A stretch of DNA of 64,000 nt from Bog-473 sp963730395. GTDB taxonomy: Bacteria; Actinomycetota; Acidimicrobiia; Acidimicrobiales; RAAP-2. A model generated the notes under the pieces. It was not told the origin of the DNA and did no database searches. It worked only from the letters and a program-made list of their open reading frames with translations. The position numbers were made by a program, and so were the translations under genes. This document shows positions 27,389 to 36,136 of this stretch, piece by piece. The stretch lies in the NCBI GenBank assembly GCA_963730395.1, contig CAVSSK010000012.1, positions 1-64,000 on the forward strand, in the 5' to 3' direction. How positions within the stretch are numbered: position 1 is the stretch's first letter; each line of letters begins with the position of its first letter.

Positions 27389-27822
27389 TCCGACCGCCCT
27401 ACGAAGACCACGCCGGTCGCTCGCACGATCGCGGCAAAGGACCACATGATCGGCAGGCGAAGCAAGCGCAATCCTGACGTGAAGATCATGCTCGGAATGC
27501 GTCCCGCTCCTGGAGGTACTGACAGCACCGAGTCAGCGACGTACCGGAGTACGGCAGCATCGTTGCCTGCCACCAGTATCGGCGTCTCGTGCGGGTATAC
27601 GACGTATGACTGCACGACATGGGCCTCTGAACCGTCGTCCGCGAGTGGGTTGCGCCGGTAAGCCCAGGGTGGTCCGCCGATTGCCCAGTTCCCACCCGGC
27701 GGGACCGAAGCCACGGCGTGTCGGAGACGCCGGGACCCGTGCTGTCCTCGACCCAACAACCAGATGGTGTCGTCGGGCAGCAGTGCCGACCAGGCGGGCG
27801 AGTCACCGGGGGCGGTCCTCAT
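27385..27822 (-). CDS. Unknown 145-aa protein of the polysaccharide operon
   Basis: I do not recognise this protein. It is joined by ATGA overlaps to the RtcB-like gene before it and the APH-like gene after it, so it is almost certainly expressed with them. It has an N-terminal Trp-rich segment (LLPDDTIWLLGRGQHGSRRL), Gly/Pro loops (VPPGGNWAIGGPPWAYRRN), strands (AHVVQSYVVYPHETPILVAG) and a hydrophobic C-terminal stretch (LRLLRLPIMWSFAAIVRATG) that may be a membrane anchor or buried helix. It could be a partner or detached N-terminal domain of the APH-like kinase. Confidence 0.6.
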   Translation of the reverse strand: MRTAPGDSPAWSALLPDDTIWLLGRGQHGSRRLRHAVASVPPGGNWAIGGPPWAYRRNPLADDGSEAHVVQSYVVYPHETPILVAGNDAAVLRYVADSVLSVPPGAGRIPSMIFTSGLRLLRLPIMWSFAAIVRATGVVFVGRSE

Positions 27823-29279
27823 GTCAAAACGGCAAAGGGTCTCATTCGGGCAACCGGCCGTACCAGCCCATGACCAGTGAGAATCCCGAGTGCTTCGTTG
27901 ACTCCCTTGTCGTCGAGGTGCGGAACCTCGGCTGGCGCGGCACCGTCGTATCGGTATTTCGCGGTTGTCCGACCCAGCGGATCGGCTCCCGAACGACCGG
28001 ATCGCTCGAACTCCGAGATGATGCTGCCCGAGCCGTGGCAGGCGGTGTAGAGACTACGGTGCGCGCTGTCTCCGGGAATGCACAGGTACGACGAAGTCCG
28101 ATTGGTGCCTGGCAACAGCAGAGGCTGGCCGGTTTCCGCGAACGACGGGTGGCCCGCCATCATTGCGGCCGGAAACGCACGGCAGGCGTTGTGCCGGTGA
28201 ACAAAAGCAGGCGTGCCCGCCACGTCCTCCTCGTAGACCGAGTTGTGAGGAGAGTCCACGACCAATTCGGTCGTCGCCCCGAACGATGTCTTGGCGATGC
28301 TGCGCAGGGCGGAGTACGTCGCCATCCGGTATGCAAACCCGTAGTTCATGGACAAGCGAGTCGCGAGCAGCGCACGCCGTCCGTCTTCGCCGGACATGGG
28401 AATGGAGGGGCAATCCTCAGAGAAGTAATTGGCCAGTCTGCTTCTCATCTGCTGGCGAGATCGTGCCGTGGCCAGGTGAGTCAAAGGCTTCTGCACCGAC
28501 ATTTCGGCTCGGAGCATTCGTGAGGCGCTCTTGCGTCGAGCATAGAGAGCGCCGATTTGACCGGTGAGTACTCCACCACCATTGTGAAACTGCAGGGTCA
28601 CTTGCCCGGCCTGGATCCCGAGGCGTTCGGCCGCTTCGGGATCGAGAACCTCCTCGACCTCTTGCAGCTCCAGGAAATGGGTGCTCGGGCCGATCGTGCC
28701 GAAGCGCAGGCGGCCCATCTGTCGCACCACCCACGGCAGCTCCTTCTTGGCCTGCCGTGCTCCGCCGAGCGAATCGATTTCCATCCGACCTCGCTCCTCG
28801 ATGCGATCCAATTCTGCATCGCTGAGGTCGTATCGCTCGGCGGCAAAATCTGCACCTTCAGCTGCCGCTCTGAGCACCTCTGCGGATGTGAGGTCTCGAT
28901 TCCAGTTGGGTGGACTCGGGAAGCGCTCGGCCACCTGCCGGTAGAAATCGGTGACGGCCGCCGCGGACGGCCGTTCAACGTCGAGCGTGATCAGGGCCAT
29001 GCCGCAGTTGAGCGCAGCATCGGTCAGCGTCGGCCGGATGGCTCCCTGGGTGGCGACGGCAATGCTGGATGGCATCTCGGACTTCTCTTTGTGGCAGAAG
29101 TCCGGCAGCACCACCGGTGGAGCGGCCAGATCGGTGCCCTCGGTGCCTTCGCCGAGTCGTCCGATCAGACCTGCGTCGGCCGGGGCTGACTCACTGTCGA
29201 ACACCGTGAACGTACCGTCGCCAACGTGGCGAGTTTCCGGTCGAGCCAAGATATTGATCTCCATCGCGGGCGTTTCCAT
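27819..29279 (-). CDS. Divergent RtcB-like protein (RNA ligase fold) in a polysaccharide operon
   Basis: 486 aa. ATG 29279 follows AAAGGAAGG, so the upstream ATG at 29339 is less likely. RtcB landmarks appear in order: VVLPDFCHKEKSEMP, LNCGM (Cys92), FGTIGPSTHFLELQ (His201), FHNGGG (His232), DSPHNSVYEE (His345), FVHRHNACRAFP, GQPLLLPG and ACHGSG (His415, the guanylylated position). By family knowledge the Asp before CGM (Asp95 in P. horikoshii RtcB) is a metal ligand; here it is Ala89. The Arg of HGAGR and the Lys of RKG are also lost. Canonical RtcB joins RNA ends with GTP. Altered residues and location suggest another nucleotidylation role. No archease gene is nearby. Confidence 0.75.
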   Translation of the reverse strand: METPAMEINILARPETRHVGDGTFTVFDSESAPADAGLIGRLGEGTEGTDLAAPPVVLPDFCHKEKSEMPSSIAVATQGAIRPTLTDAALNCGMALITLDVERPSAAAVTDFYRQVAERFPSPPNWNRDLTSAEVLRAAAEGADFAAERYDLSDAELDRIEERGRMEIDSLGGARQAKKELPWVVRQMGRLRFGTIGPSTHFLELQEVEEVLDPEAAERLGIQAGQVTLQFHNGGGVLTGQIGALYARRKSASRMLRAEMSVQKPLTHLATARSRQQMRSRLANYFSEDCPSIPMSGEDGRRALLATRLSMNYGFAYRMATYSALRSIAKTSFGATTELVVDSPHNSVYEEDVAGTPAFVHRHNACRAFPAAMMAGHPSFAETGQPLLLPGTNRTSSYLCIPGDSAHRSLYTACHGSGSIISEFERSGRSGADPLGRTTAKYRYDGAAPAEVPHLDDKGVNEALGILTGHGLVRPVARMRPFAVLT

Positions 29280-29305
29280 GACCTTCCTTTCGGGGGGTAT
29301 CCCCG

Positions 29306-30484
29306 CTATCGGTTCGCAAGGGCGGCGAGCGCCTGGCAAACCTGTTCGATCTCGTTATTGGACAATCCGGGGTGTAGCGGCAAGGAGAGCAGCTGAGGGA
29401 ATACGGCGTCGGCGTTCGGCAGGTTGTCGCACTCGTATGAACCCAGAAGCTGGCGGAAGTAGGGTTGATGGTGCACCGGAATGAAGTGAACCGATGTGCC
29501 GATTCCTTTCCCGGCAAGTGCATCGACCACCGTGTCGCGGTGCACTCCGAACTCATCGTGAACCCGCACGATGTAGAGGTGCCATGCATGCCGGTCTCCA
29601 AGCGGCCTTGGCGGCAACTCGATGCCGGGAATACTTGCGAGCTGCTCGTCATAGAGATACGCGATCTCCTGGCGGCGCTTCTGCCAGCGATGGAGGCGGT
29701 GCAACTGGGCGCGTCCAATCGCAGCTTGAAGATCCGTGAAATTGGCCTTCATGCCAGCTTCCGTCACCGTGTACCGCCAATTGCCCGCACGCTGGTACCG
29801 CCGCCACGCGTCTCCACTCATTCCGTGCAATCGGATACGCCGCAACCGATCGGCCAGTTCATCGTCATTGGTGGTGACGGCGCCACCTTCTCCAATGGGA
29901 AGGTTCTTGGTTGCATAGAAGCTGAAGCAGGCCGCCCGAGCGTCACTCCCCACCGGCTCGCCTCTTACGGTCGCGCCCAGACCGTGGGCGGCGTCCTCGA
30001 CAATATTGTCCACCGGAATACCCGCCGCAGCGGCGAGCTCAGTGCCGTCGACCGGAAAGCCCGCCATATGTTGGATGACCATGGCCGCGGCTCCGCGCTC
30101 GGCGGCGGCAGCCACTCCTTCCGGCGAGACTGTGAGTGTACGTTGGTCGCAGTCGATGAGCACCGGTCGCAGCCCGGCATGCACGATGGCCTGCACGGCA
30201 CCGCAGAACGTGAGGGTCGGCGTCAGCACTGGTGATCCAGGAGGCAGATCAAGAGCGGTGAGTGCCATCTGAATCGCCGCGGTGCACGAGCTGACGGCCA
30301 CCGCGTGCCGCGCCCCCACCCAGTCGGCAAATTCATCCTCGAAGGCCAGCGACTCGGCGCCCATCGTCACCCAGCCACTGGCTAGGACCCGCAGGGCTTC
30401 AACTTGTGCCTCGTTGGTGATCTCGGTGCGACAGAACGGAATATCGACCGAGCGAAGTGCGGTTGGCTCGAAGTGCAAGGTCAT
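29306..30484 (-). CDS. DegT/DnrJ/EryC1/StrS sugar aminotransferase
   Basis: 392 aa, the usual family length. The PLP Lys is Lys193 in FSFYATKNLPIGEGGAVTTN; the cofactor Asp is in IVEDAAHGLGA; AVAVSSCTAAIQMAL binds phosphate. It transfers an amino group to a keto-sugar nucleotide, fitting the 4,6-dehydratase encoded upstream, to give a 4-amino-4,6-dideoxy sugar (PglF/PglE-like logic). ATG 30484 overlaps the GT4 stop (ATGA). No acetyltransferase gene is in the operon. The RtcB-like gene starts 27 bp downstream. Confidence 0.9.
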   Translation of the reverse strand: MTLHFEPTALRSVDIPFCRTEITNEAQVEALRVLASGWVTMGAESLAFEDEFADWVGARHAVAVSSCTAAIQMALTALDLPPGSPVLTPTLTFCGAVQAIVHAGLRPVLIDCDQRTLTVSPEGVAAAAERGAAAMVIQHMAGFPVDGTELAAAAGIPVDNIVEDAAHGLGATVRGEPVGSDARAACFSFYATKNLPIGEGGAVTTNDDELADRLRRIRLHGMSGDAWRRYQRAGNWRYTVTEAGMKANFTDLQAAIGRAQLHRLHRWQKRRQEIAYLYDEQLASIPGIELPPRPLGDRHAWHLYIVRVHDEFGVHRDTVVDALAGKGIGTSVHFIPVHHQPYFRQLLGSYECDNLPNADAVFPQLLSLPLHPGLSNNEIEQVCQALAALANR

Positions 30485-31659
30485 GAAGTGACAACCTCCA
30501 GTTTGCCGTTTGGCTCTGAACGCGTCTGGACTCGTTCCGTCCGATACGTCTCATCGAGCACCGCTCCAAGCGCGGCAGGGGACAGTTCGTCGCCGATGTG
30601 CGCCCGACCGGCGGCGCCGAGGCGGGCAGCGACGGAGGGGTTTTCGAGAAGGTAATCAAGCGCACGGCTGAGCAGTTCCGGCCGACCTGGGGGCACGAGG
30701 AGCCCGGTCTCGCCGGAGATGACGACGTTCGGCACCGCATTGACCGCCGTCGCCACAACGGGACGCGCTGCAGCCATGGCCTCGACGATGGCGCACGGCA
30801 ATCCCTCGTAGCGACTTGCCATGGCGAAGACGTCCAGACCGGGGAGCAGGTCGGCCACGTCAGTCCGCTCGCCGAGAAATGTCATCCGTCCGACAAGTCC
30901 CCGACGAGCCGCCAGCTTTTCCGTCTTCGCCCGGAGCGGACCATCGCCGATCCAGACTCCGTAGACATCCTTCCGATGTAGGCCGGCCAACGCGTTGACA
31001 AAATCCTCGGGGGCCTTTTGGAAGTCCAGCCGCCCGACCGTCCCTATGACACGCATCCCGAGCGGAACGCCCAAGAGCCGGCGCGCTTCCGCCTGGTCTG
31101 AGAATTCCGGAGCCGGTCCGCTGTTTACACCCACTCCAATGGTGCGCACACGCTCGGACGGTGCGATCCGCCTGACGATGGCTTCGGCCGCGACGGCTGG
31201 TCCGACGGCCAAGAAGGCGTCGGTGAATTTTGCAAGCGACCTTTCGATGCGGATGTACGTGTGGCGTCGAAGACGTGACTGAAACTCGTGAAACGGAAAG
31301 CCGTGGTACGTATGAACGATCCGTTCGACTTGTGCGTCACGAGCGGCGAGTCGACCGAGCGCACCGGCCTTCGCGCTGTGTGTGTGGACGACGTCGAACT
31401 GTCCAGCACCCAGGACGGCCTTGAGGTCGGCGAGTGCCGCTCGATCGTGTGTCAGGGAGATCTCACTACGGAGATGTTCTTGAAGTACCACCTGAAACCC
31501 GGCCTCCCGTGCTTCCTCAATGAGCCGGTTTCCACTTCCGATGACGAACACAACTTCGTAACGATCGGAGTCCAAAGCCATTGCTCCGCGCAGAGCGACT
31601 CCTCCGGCACCGGCCATGAACCGTGTCACGACCTGGGCGACCCGCAGACGCTCGGTCAC
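30481..31659 (-). CDS. GT4 glycosyltransferase
   Basis: 392 aa GT-B fold. N-domain: RVAQVVTRFMAGAGGVALRG and FDVVHTHSAKAGALGRLAAR, followed by HTYHGFPFHEFQS. C-domain: VIGTVGRLDFQKAPEDFVNA, VWIGDGPLR and the donor-binding SRYEGLPCAIVEAMAAARPV with the E-x7-E pair. It resembles enzymes adding the second sugar to a lipid-linked primer (CapM/PglA-like). Cytoplasmic, membrane-associated. Overlaps both neighbours by ATGA. Confidence 0.9.
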   Translation of the reverse strand: MTERLRVAQVVTRFMAGAGGVALRGAMALDSDRYEVVFVIGSGNRLIEEAREAGFQVVLQEHLRSEISLTHDRAALADLKAVLGAGQFDVVHTHSAKAGALGRLAARDAQVERIVHTYHGFPFHEFQSRLRRHTYIRIERSLAKFTDAFLAVGPAVAAEAIVRRIAPSERVRTIGVGVNSGPAPEFSDQAEARRLLGVPLGMRVIGTVGRLDFQKAPEDFVNALAGLHRKDVYGVWIGDGPLRAKTEKLAARRGLVGRMTFLGERTDVADLLPGLDVFAMASRYEGLPCAIVEAMAAARPVVATAVNAVPNVVISGETGLLVPPGRPELLSRALDYLLENPSVAARLGAAGRAHIGDELSPAALGAVLDETYRTERVQTRSEPNGKLEVVTS

Positions 31660-32666
31660 GTGCCCGCTCCATCGTCCGCAAAGGTCGGAGCGAACAGGCT
31701 GCCGAGCGGCGGCACCGGGCGTTCGCCCAGCGTAACTTCATGACATGGGAGCCTGGCGGTCAGCGTGTGAGCGACCTCGTCCACCCGGGGATGGATTTCT
31801 CCCACTCCGGTACCAAGGGCAAGGGTCGAGGCAAACGCCCAGTAGCGGCGGAGCTCGCCCGCCATGTAGGTCCCGGCCACGAGTGATTTGGCTGCTTGAT
31901 CCGGATCACAGGCAGCGGATGTCGTGATCTTTGCCGTTCCACGTTGGAGAACCAGAACCATTCCGGGGACGAGCTGGTCCACTCGGCCCTGCCACGGTGC
32001 CTCCCTGCGATCGTGCGGCATGCGTCGGCCGTGCTTGTTGCCGCCTTCGCCTGCTGGCACGCGCCTGGGCTCGAGGAGGCCCCAGGCCGTGCGTCCGTCG
32101 CTCAAGCACAGGTTGTCGCTCGTGGCGACAGCTCCACGCTCCAACTCTGCGTTCACCATCGTCGATTTGCCGACACCGCCCGGCCCCGCAATCAGCACGG
32201 ATCGACCGTGGTCCGCCCCCACGCTGCACACGGACGCGTGCAGCGGTGCCCGACCACGCTGTTGTCCCCACCACAGGGCCGGGTACTGCAAGAGGACCGC
32301 CCGTATGAGCAAGCGCGCCCTTGACCGCAGGACAACCGATGCCGCCCGCCCCGCCGGAGGCGGCCGCCATCTGGCCAGGATCTCCAGAGACGGCTGCCTT
32401 GTCGTGATCAGCAGATCGAGGCCCGAAGAACAGGCGTCACGTACCACCACCTGGCCTGGTCGACGCCAAGCGTCTCTTGTCAGGATCTCCCATCCCCGGG
32501 TGTCGAATGCCGCGACGCTGTCCTCCACCGTCACGCGAATGTCAGGACGAGAGGCATCGGCCTGCGTGGAGTGGCCTCCGACTCCTTCCTCCAACACTCC
32601 CGACAAGAATCGCTGCCGACAGCTCAGCTCGATCTGCTCGCCGGCAGATCTGAACACGGCCCGCAT
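31656..32666 (-). CDS. HprK-like (HPr kinase-related) P-loop protein
   Basis: 336 aa. An N-terminal domain of about 130 residues (RVTVEDSVAAFDTRGWEILT) is followed by the HprK-type core: PLHASVCSVG, P-loop GPGGVGKST at 161-169, then VNAELERGAVATSDNLCLSD, where the Asp-x-Asp of true HPr kinases appears as SDN. HPr and other PTS genes are absent here. HprK-related kinases are known in exopolysaccharide and lasso-peptide loci, where they phosphorylate proteins or peptides rather than HPr. The target here is unknown. ATG 32666 overlaps the dehydratase stop (TGATG). Confidence 0.75.
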   Translation of the reverse strand: MRAVFRSAGEQIELSCRQRFLSGVLEEGVGGHSTQADASRPDIRVTVEDSVAAFDTRGWEILTRDAWRRPGQVVVRDACSSGLDLLITTRQPSLEILARWRPPPAGRAASVVLRSRARLLIRAVLLQYPALWWGQQRGRAPLHASVCSVGADHGRSVLIAGPGGVGKSTMVNAELERGAVATSDNLCLSDGRTAWGLLEPRRVPAGEGGNKHGRRMPHDRREAPWQGRVDQLVPGMVLVLQRGTAKITTSAACDPDQAAKSLVAGTYMAGELRRYWAFASTLALGTGVGEIHPRVDEVAHTLTARLPCHEVTLGERPVPPLGSLFAPTFADDGAGT

Positions 32667-34198
32667 CAGAACTCGTCGGGGTAGGGGGTCGCGAGCGCCG
32701 ATCGGAGCTCGTCGGCATTGGCAGGCTCCGGCGAGTACTCCGGCATCAGATCCTCGAGCTGGGTGCGGACGACTGCTTCCTCACCCTTGGCCGCGGCGGA
32801 ATACAGCTTCTCCAACCGGCCAGTGAAATCGTCGGGGATGCGGGCCGGTCGCGTCGCCCAGATAGCTGGTTCAACGGTCGGCAGTCGCTCCTCGAGGTCG
32901 CCGAACAGCGACTCGTGGAGCTTTTCTCCAGGTCGCAGCCCGGTGAAACGGATCTGCACGTCGGGTACGTGAAGCTGCTCGGCATACCGGTTTACCAGGT
33001 CGACAATTCGCACCGGTTCGCCCATGTCGAGCACGAAGGTCTCTCCATACTCGGCCATTGGTGCCGCCGAGAGCACCAGTCCCACGGCCTCCTCAACCGT
33101 CATGAAGAACCGCGTGACCTCGGGATCGGTGACCGTGACCGCATCACCCCGTTCCACTTGCTCGGCGATGACGGTTAAGAAGGATCCGCGGCTGCCGAGC
33201 ACATTGCCGAATCGGACGGAGCACATCTTCGTATCGCGCGCTGCGTGAGCTTGCAGGATCATCTCCGCAAGTCGCTTGGTGGCTCCGAGGATGGATTTGG
33301 GGTCTGCCGCCTTGTCCGTTGAAATGAGCACGAACCGACCGGCGCCCACCTCGAGCGCTGCCTCGACGAGGTTCTGGGTCCCCTGAACGTTGGATTTGAC
33401 GCCCTCGCAGGGATGTCTCTCCAGCAGAGGCAGATGCTTGTGGGCAGCAGCGTGAATGACAACACTGGGTTGGGTGGCTTGAAAGACCTGCCTGATGCGA
33501 GCACGGTCACGGATGTCGGCGATGATCACATCGGAGCTGTCGAGGAGCGCCTCGCCGTCGAGCTCGAGCTGCAGGGTGTGCAGGTTCGATTCGTCGTGGT
33601 CCAACATGTGGAGCGACGCAGGATTGCAGCTGCGGATTTGGCGGCACAGCTCCTGCCCGATGGAGCCGCCTGCTCCGGTCACCAGAACGCGCTCCCCCTT
33701 GAAGGCTGCCCGAGCGGCCGGCTGCGAATTCCGGCGCTCCTGACGGCCGAGCAGGCTGTTGAAGTTGACGATACGCATGTCCGCAGCCCGGGCCGCTCGC
33801 TCCAATGCCGACAGGAATGAGGGCAGAAACCTCACGTGGGCCCCGGTGTTGGCGGCCTCACGAACGAGCCCGCTCAACTTTGCCGGGGGAAGTGAAGGGA
33901 TGGCGATGATGATTGCTTCGATGTTGTGTTCGGCGACCACGCGGGTGAGGTCAGCGAGCCTTCCTAGCCTTGGAATGCCCGAAACCGACCGGAGACGCGG
34001 GTCGTCGTCGAGACAACCGATGGGATGGAGTCCATAGTCAGGCGATCGCCGCAGGTCGCGGGCCACCGTGCGGGCTGCAGCCCCGCCACCGACCAGCAGG
34101 GTCGCCAATCCGTCGTGGACGATCCGGCCTCTGTCCCAGGGTGAGGCAGGACGCCGACGTTCGAGGCCAGGGGAATTTTCGGCTCTGAGAATGCTCAT
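32666..34198 (-). CDS. NDP-sugar 4,6-dehydratase, CapD/PglF-like, without membrane anchor
   Basis: 510 aa from ATG 34198, which overlaps the Wzz stop (ATGA). An N-terminal Rossmann domain (LLVGGGAAARTVARDLRRSP) of the CoA-binding-like type precedes the SDR domain GERVLVTGAGGSIGQELCRQ. The catalytic region is ISTDKAADPKSILGATKRLA, where the extended-SDR dehydratases of this group use Thr-Asp-Lys and Met/Lys in place of Tyr-x3-Lys. FlaA1/PglF relatives usually carry four N-terminal membrane helices; these are missing here, so this is a soluble form. It makes the 4-keto-6-deoxy sugar that the DegT enzyme aminates. Confidence 0.88.
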   Translation of the reverse strand: MSILRAENSPGLERRRPASPWDRGRIVHDGLATLLVGGGAAARTVARDLRRSPDYGLHPIGCLDDDPRLRSVSGIPRLGRLADLTRVVAEHNIEAIIIAIPSLPPAKLSGLVREAANTGAHVRFLPSFLSALERAARAADMRIVNFNSLLGRQERRNSQPAARAAFKGERVLVTGAGGSIGQELCRQIRSCNPASLHMLDHDESNLHTLQLELDGEALLDSSDVIIADIRDRARIRQVFQATQPSVVIHAAAHKHLPLLERHPCEGVKSNVQGTQNLVEAALEVGAGRFVLISTDKAADPKSILGATKRLAEMILQAHAARDTKMCSVRFGNVLGSRGSFLTVIAEQVERGDAVTVTDPEVTRFFMTVEEAVGLVLSAAPMAEYGETFVLDMGEPVRIVDLVNRYAEQLHVPDVQIRFTGLRPGEKLHESLFGDLEERLPTVEPAIWATRPARIPDDFTGRLEKLYSAAAKGEEAVVRTQLEDLMPEYSPEPANADELRSALATPYPDEF

Positions 34199-35776
34199 TG
34201 CACGTATCCCTGCGGGATGGGCTGCCTGGATGCGAACACCGTCTTCGCCGCCTTCACGACTCTGAACGCCTGCGTTGCTGCGGGCACGGTCGTCGGCGCC
34301 GGCTCTTCGTCCGCCGTGATGCTTTCGGCGACTGACGGCTTCGGGCCGAACCAATGGCGATGAGGCTTTCGCTTCTGGCCGATGCCCACGACCCCGAGAA
34401 TGGGCCACCCCGTCGTCTCACCGAGGTCGGCAACACGGTCCAGCGACGCCCGAGGCGCAAATCGACGTAGGACGAGCACAAGTGCTGGAGCTTCCGGTCG
34501 GCCCCTCAGTGTCAGGTCCGAGAGTGCGTGCACTTTCAAGGTGGACAGAGCGGACCCGATGGCGAGCGCGTGCGTCTTTACGGCGGCCGTTCCATGCGAC
34601 TTGTTGCCATTTCGAACGTGTCGACCCGTTGCTGTCGGCCCCACCGTCTGGCACCAACCGTGTTTCGTGGACCCGCAAGTCGTCGGCCGCTGACAGTCGC
34701 CTGTTCAATGCCGCGGCGAGCTCGGTGAGCTGCTCACGTGGGATTGGGCCGGTGAGGACGAGCGTGAGCGCACCGAGCCGGTTTGCAGCCAGGTGCAGCC
34801 TGGTCACGAGGTCGCCCTCCAGGGCGATCAGCTCCTGTTGGGTGAGCGGATGTGCAGTCGGCTCCGTGCTCTCCACTTCAGTGTGGCCAGCTCCGGCGTT
34901 CTTCGCCTTCGTACGTTTCGCGGTGGTGATTTCGGCGTTGCCGAGAAACGCCACCCCGAGTTCCCGCGCGCCCGCCTCAGGCTGCGCGACGGTCGGCCGG
35001 GCCAGTTCGGCAATCGTCGCGATGAGCAGTCCCACGATGAGTCCGAGGAGGCCGGCGAGAGCGACGTAGACCGCCACCTGCTTGGACGCGGCCGTGACCG
35101 TCGCAGCCGAGGGTTCACTGATGACGCTTGCGTCCTGGTTGCCGTTGGTGCCCGAGATCACCTGCTGTTGGGCCGTCTGATTCGCCGACAACTGCGCCTC
35201 GACCCCGGCCAATTCCGTTACCAAAGCCTGCACCTGGGGATCAGTCGAAGACAGATGGCTGAGTTGGGCAGTGTTCAGCTGGGTCAAGAGGTTGGCGTGG
35301 GTGGAATCGAGCTGTGTCTCCTCGTGAACCAGAGTGGCCAATTGCTGGCTCGCCGCAGTCCCGGGCGCATTGAGGGTGGCGACAATGGCGCTGGCCAGGG
35401 TCTGGCTCAGTCGGACCGCGACTTGACGATCGGGGTCCTTGACGGTGACCGCAACGATGGCCGAGCTGTCGAGCGACGTGGAGCTGATCTCGCTCTTGGC
35501 GACGTCGACGGCATTGCGGTCGACCTTGGCGGCATCGATCGCCTTCTGCACTACCGCCGGACTGGTGGCGATTGCGGACACCTGGCTCAGAATCGAAGCC
35601 ACCTGGGTGCTCGCTTGGGGCGCAGCCACCTGCGCTTGAACGTTGGCGGTGGCTGTGTATGTCACGGGTCGGGTCAAGCGAAGCGGAAGAACGACAGCCA
35701 TAGGCAGCAGGGTCGTTATCACCAGCAGCCACCTATGCCTCCAAACGATCCGAAGCATCACTTCGTTGGCTTCCAC
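34195..35776 (-). CDS. Wzz-type chain-length / polysaccharide co-polymerase, frameshifted
   Basis: About 527 aa. Membrane helix 1 (HRWLLVITTLLPMAVVLPLR) is followed by a long periplasmic region with coiled-coil character (LVHEETQLDSTHANLLTQLN), then membrane helix 2 (VAVYVALAGLLGLIVGLLIA) and a cytoplasmic tail. The tail breaks frame near 34630; the continuation (APALVLVLRRFAPRASLDRV) looks like a degraded BY-kinase-like domain without a clear P-loop. Wzz proteins set polymer length with Wzy. First gene of the operon. ATG 35776. Confidence 0.82.
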
Positions 35777-36136
35777 TGCGTTCGTTTCCTCCCACTAGTC
35801 CAGACCTGCACGTCCCCTTGGTCGGTCGAGCCGATCAACCGAGAGTTCGCGTTTCGTGCACCCGCCTCCGTCCTCGCACGTGTTTTCCACAGCTCGCCAA
35901 TGCCGGAGGAGTTGCCGAAACGGTAAGGCACAATCAAGCCGAGAAACACCCTGAAACTTGGTTTCCGCTGACCCCTGTGGCTTGGGCACCACCCCTCATG
36001 TTGAGGAGGAGTGACCCTCATTTTTGTGGAATCGAACTCTCATGATTTGTCAGATATCCCCTTGTAATAAGTGCCCCGACACCTATATTCAGGGGAAACC
36101 CTGGCCGCATCGGCCGTTGTTCATTACCATCGACTC
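35777..36136. other. Divergent AT-richer promoter region
   Basis: Between the polysaccharide operon and the divergent surface-protein gene. Lower GC than its surroundings, especially 36000-36100. It contains small hairpins: GAAAC-TTG-GTTTC (35953-35965) and CAGGG-GAAA-CCCTG (36090-36103), the latter with a GNRA-type loop at the expected rightward transcript start. No gene seen. Confidence 0.5.
36062..36089 (+). promoter_or_regulatory. Candidate sigma-70-type promoter for the surface-protein gene
   Basis: TTGTAA (36062-36067), 16 bp, TATATT (36084-36089). Transcription would start near 36096, 41 nt before ATG 36137, which argues against the GTG at 36071 as a start. Confidence 0.5.

Noticed and set aside
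36084..36110. Cyclic-di-GMP or cyclic-di-AMP riboswitch before the surface-protein gene
   Set aside because: A GAAA-loop hairpin is present, but the conserved core of those riboswitch classes as I know them is absent.
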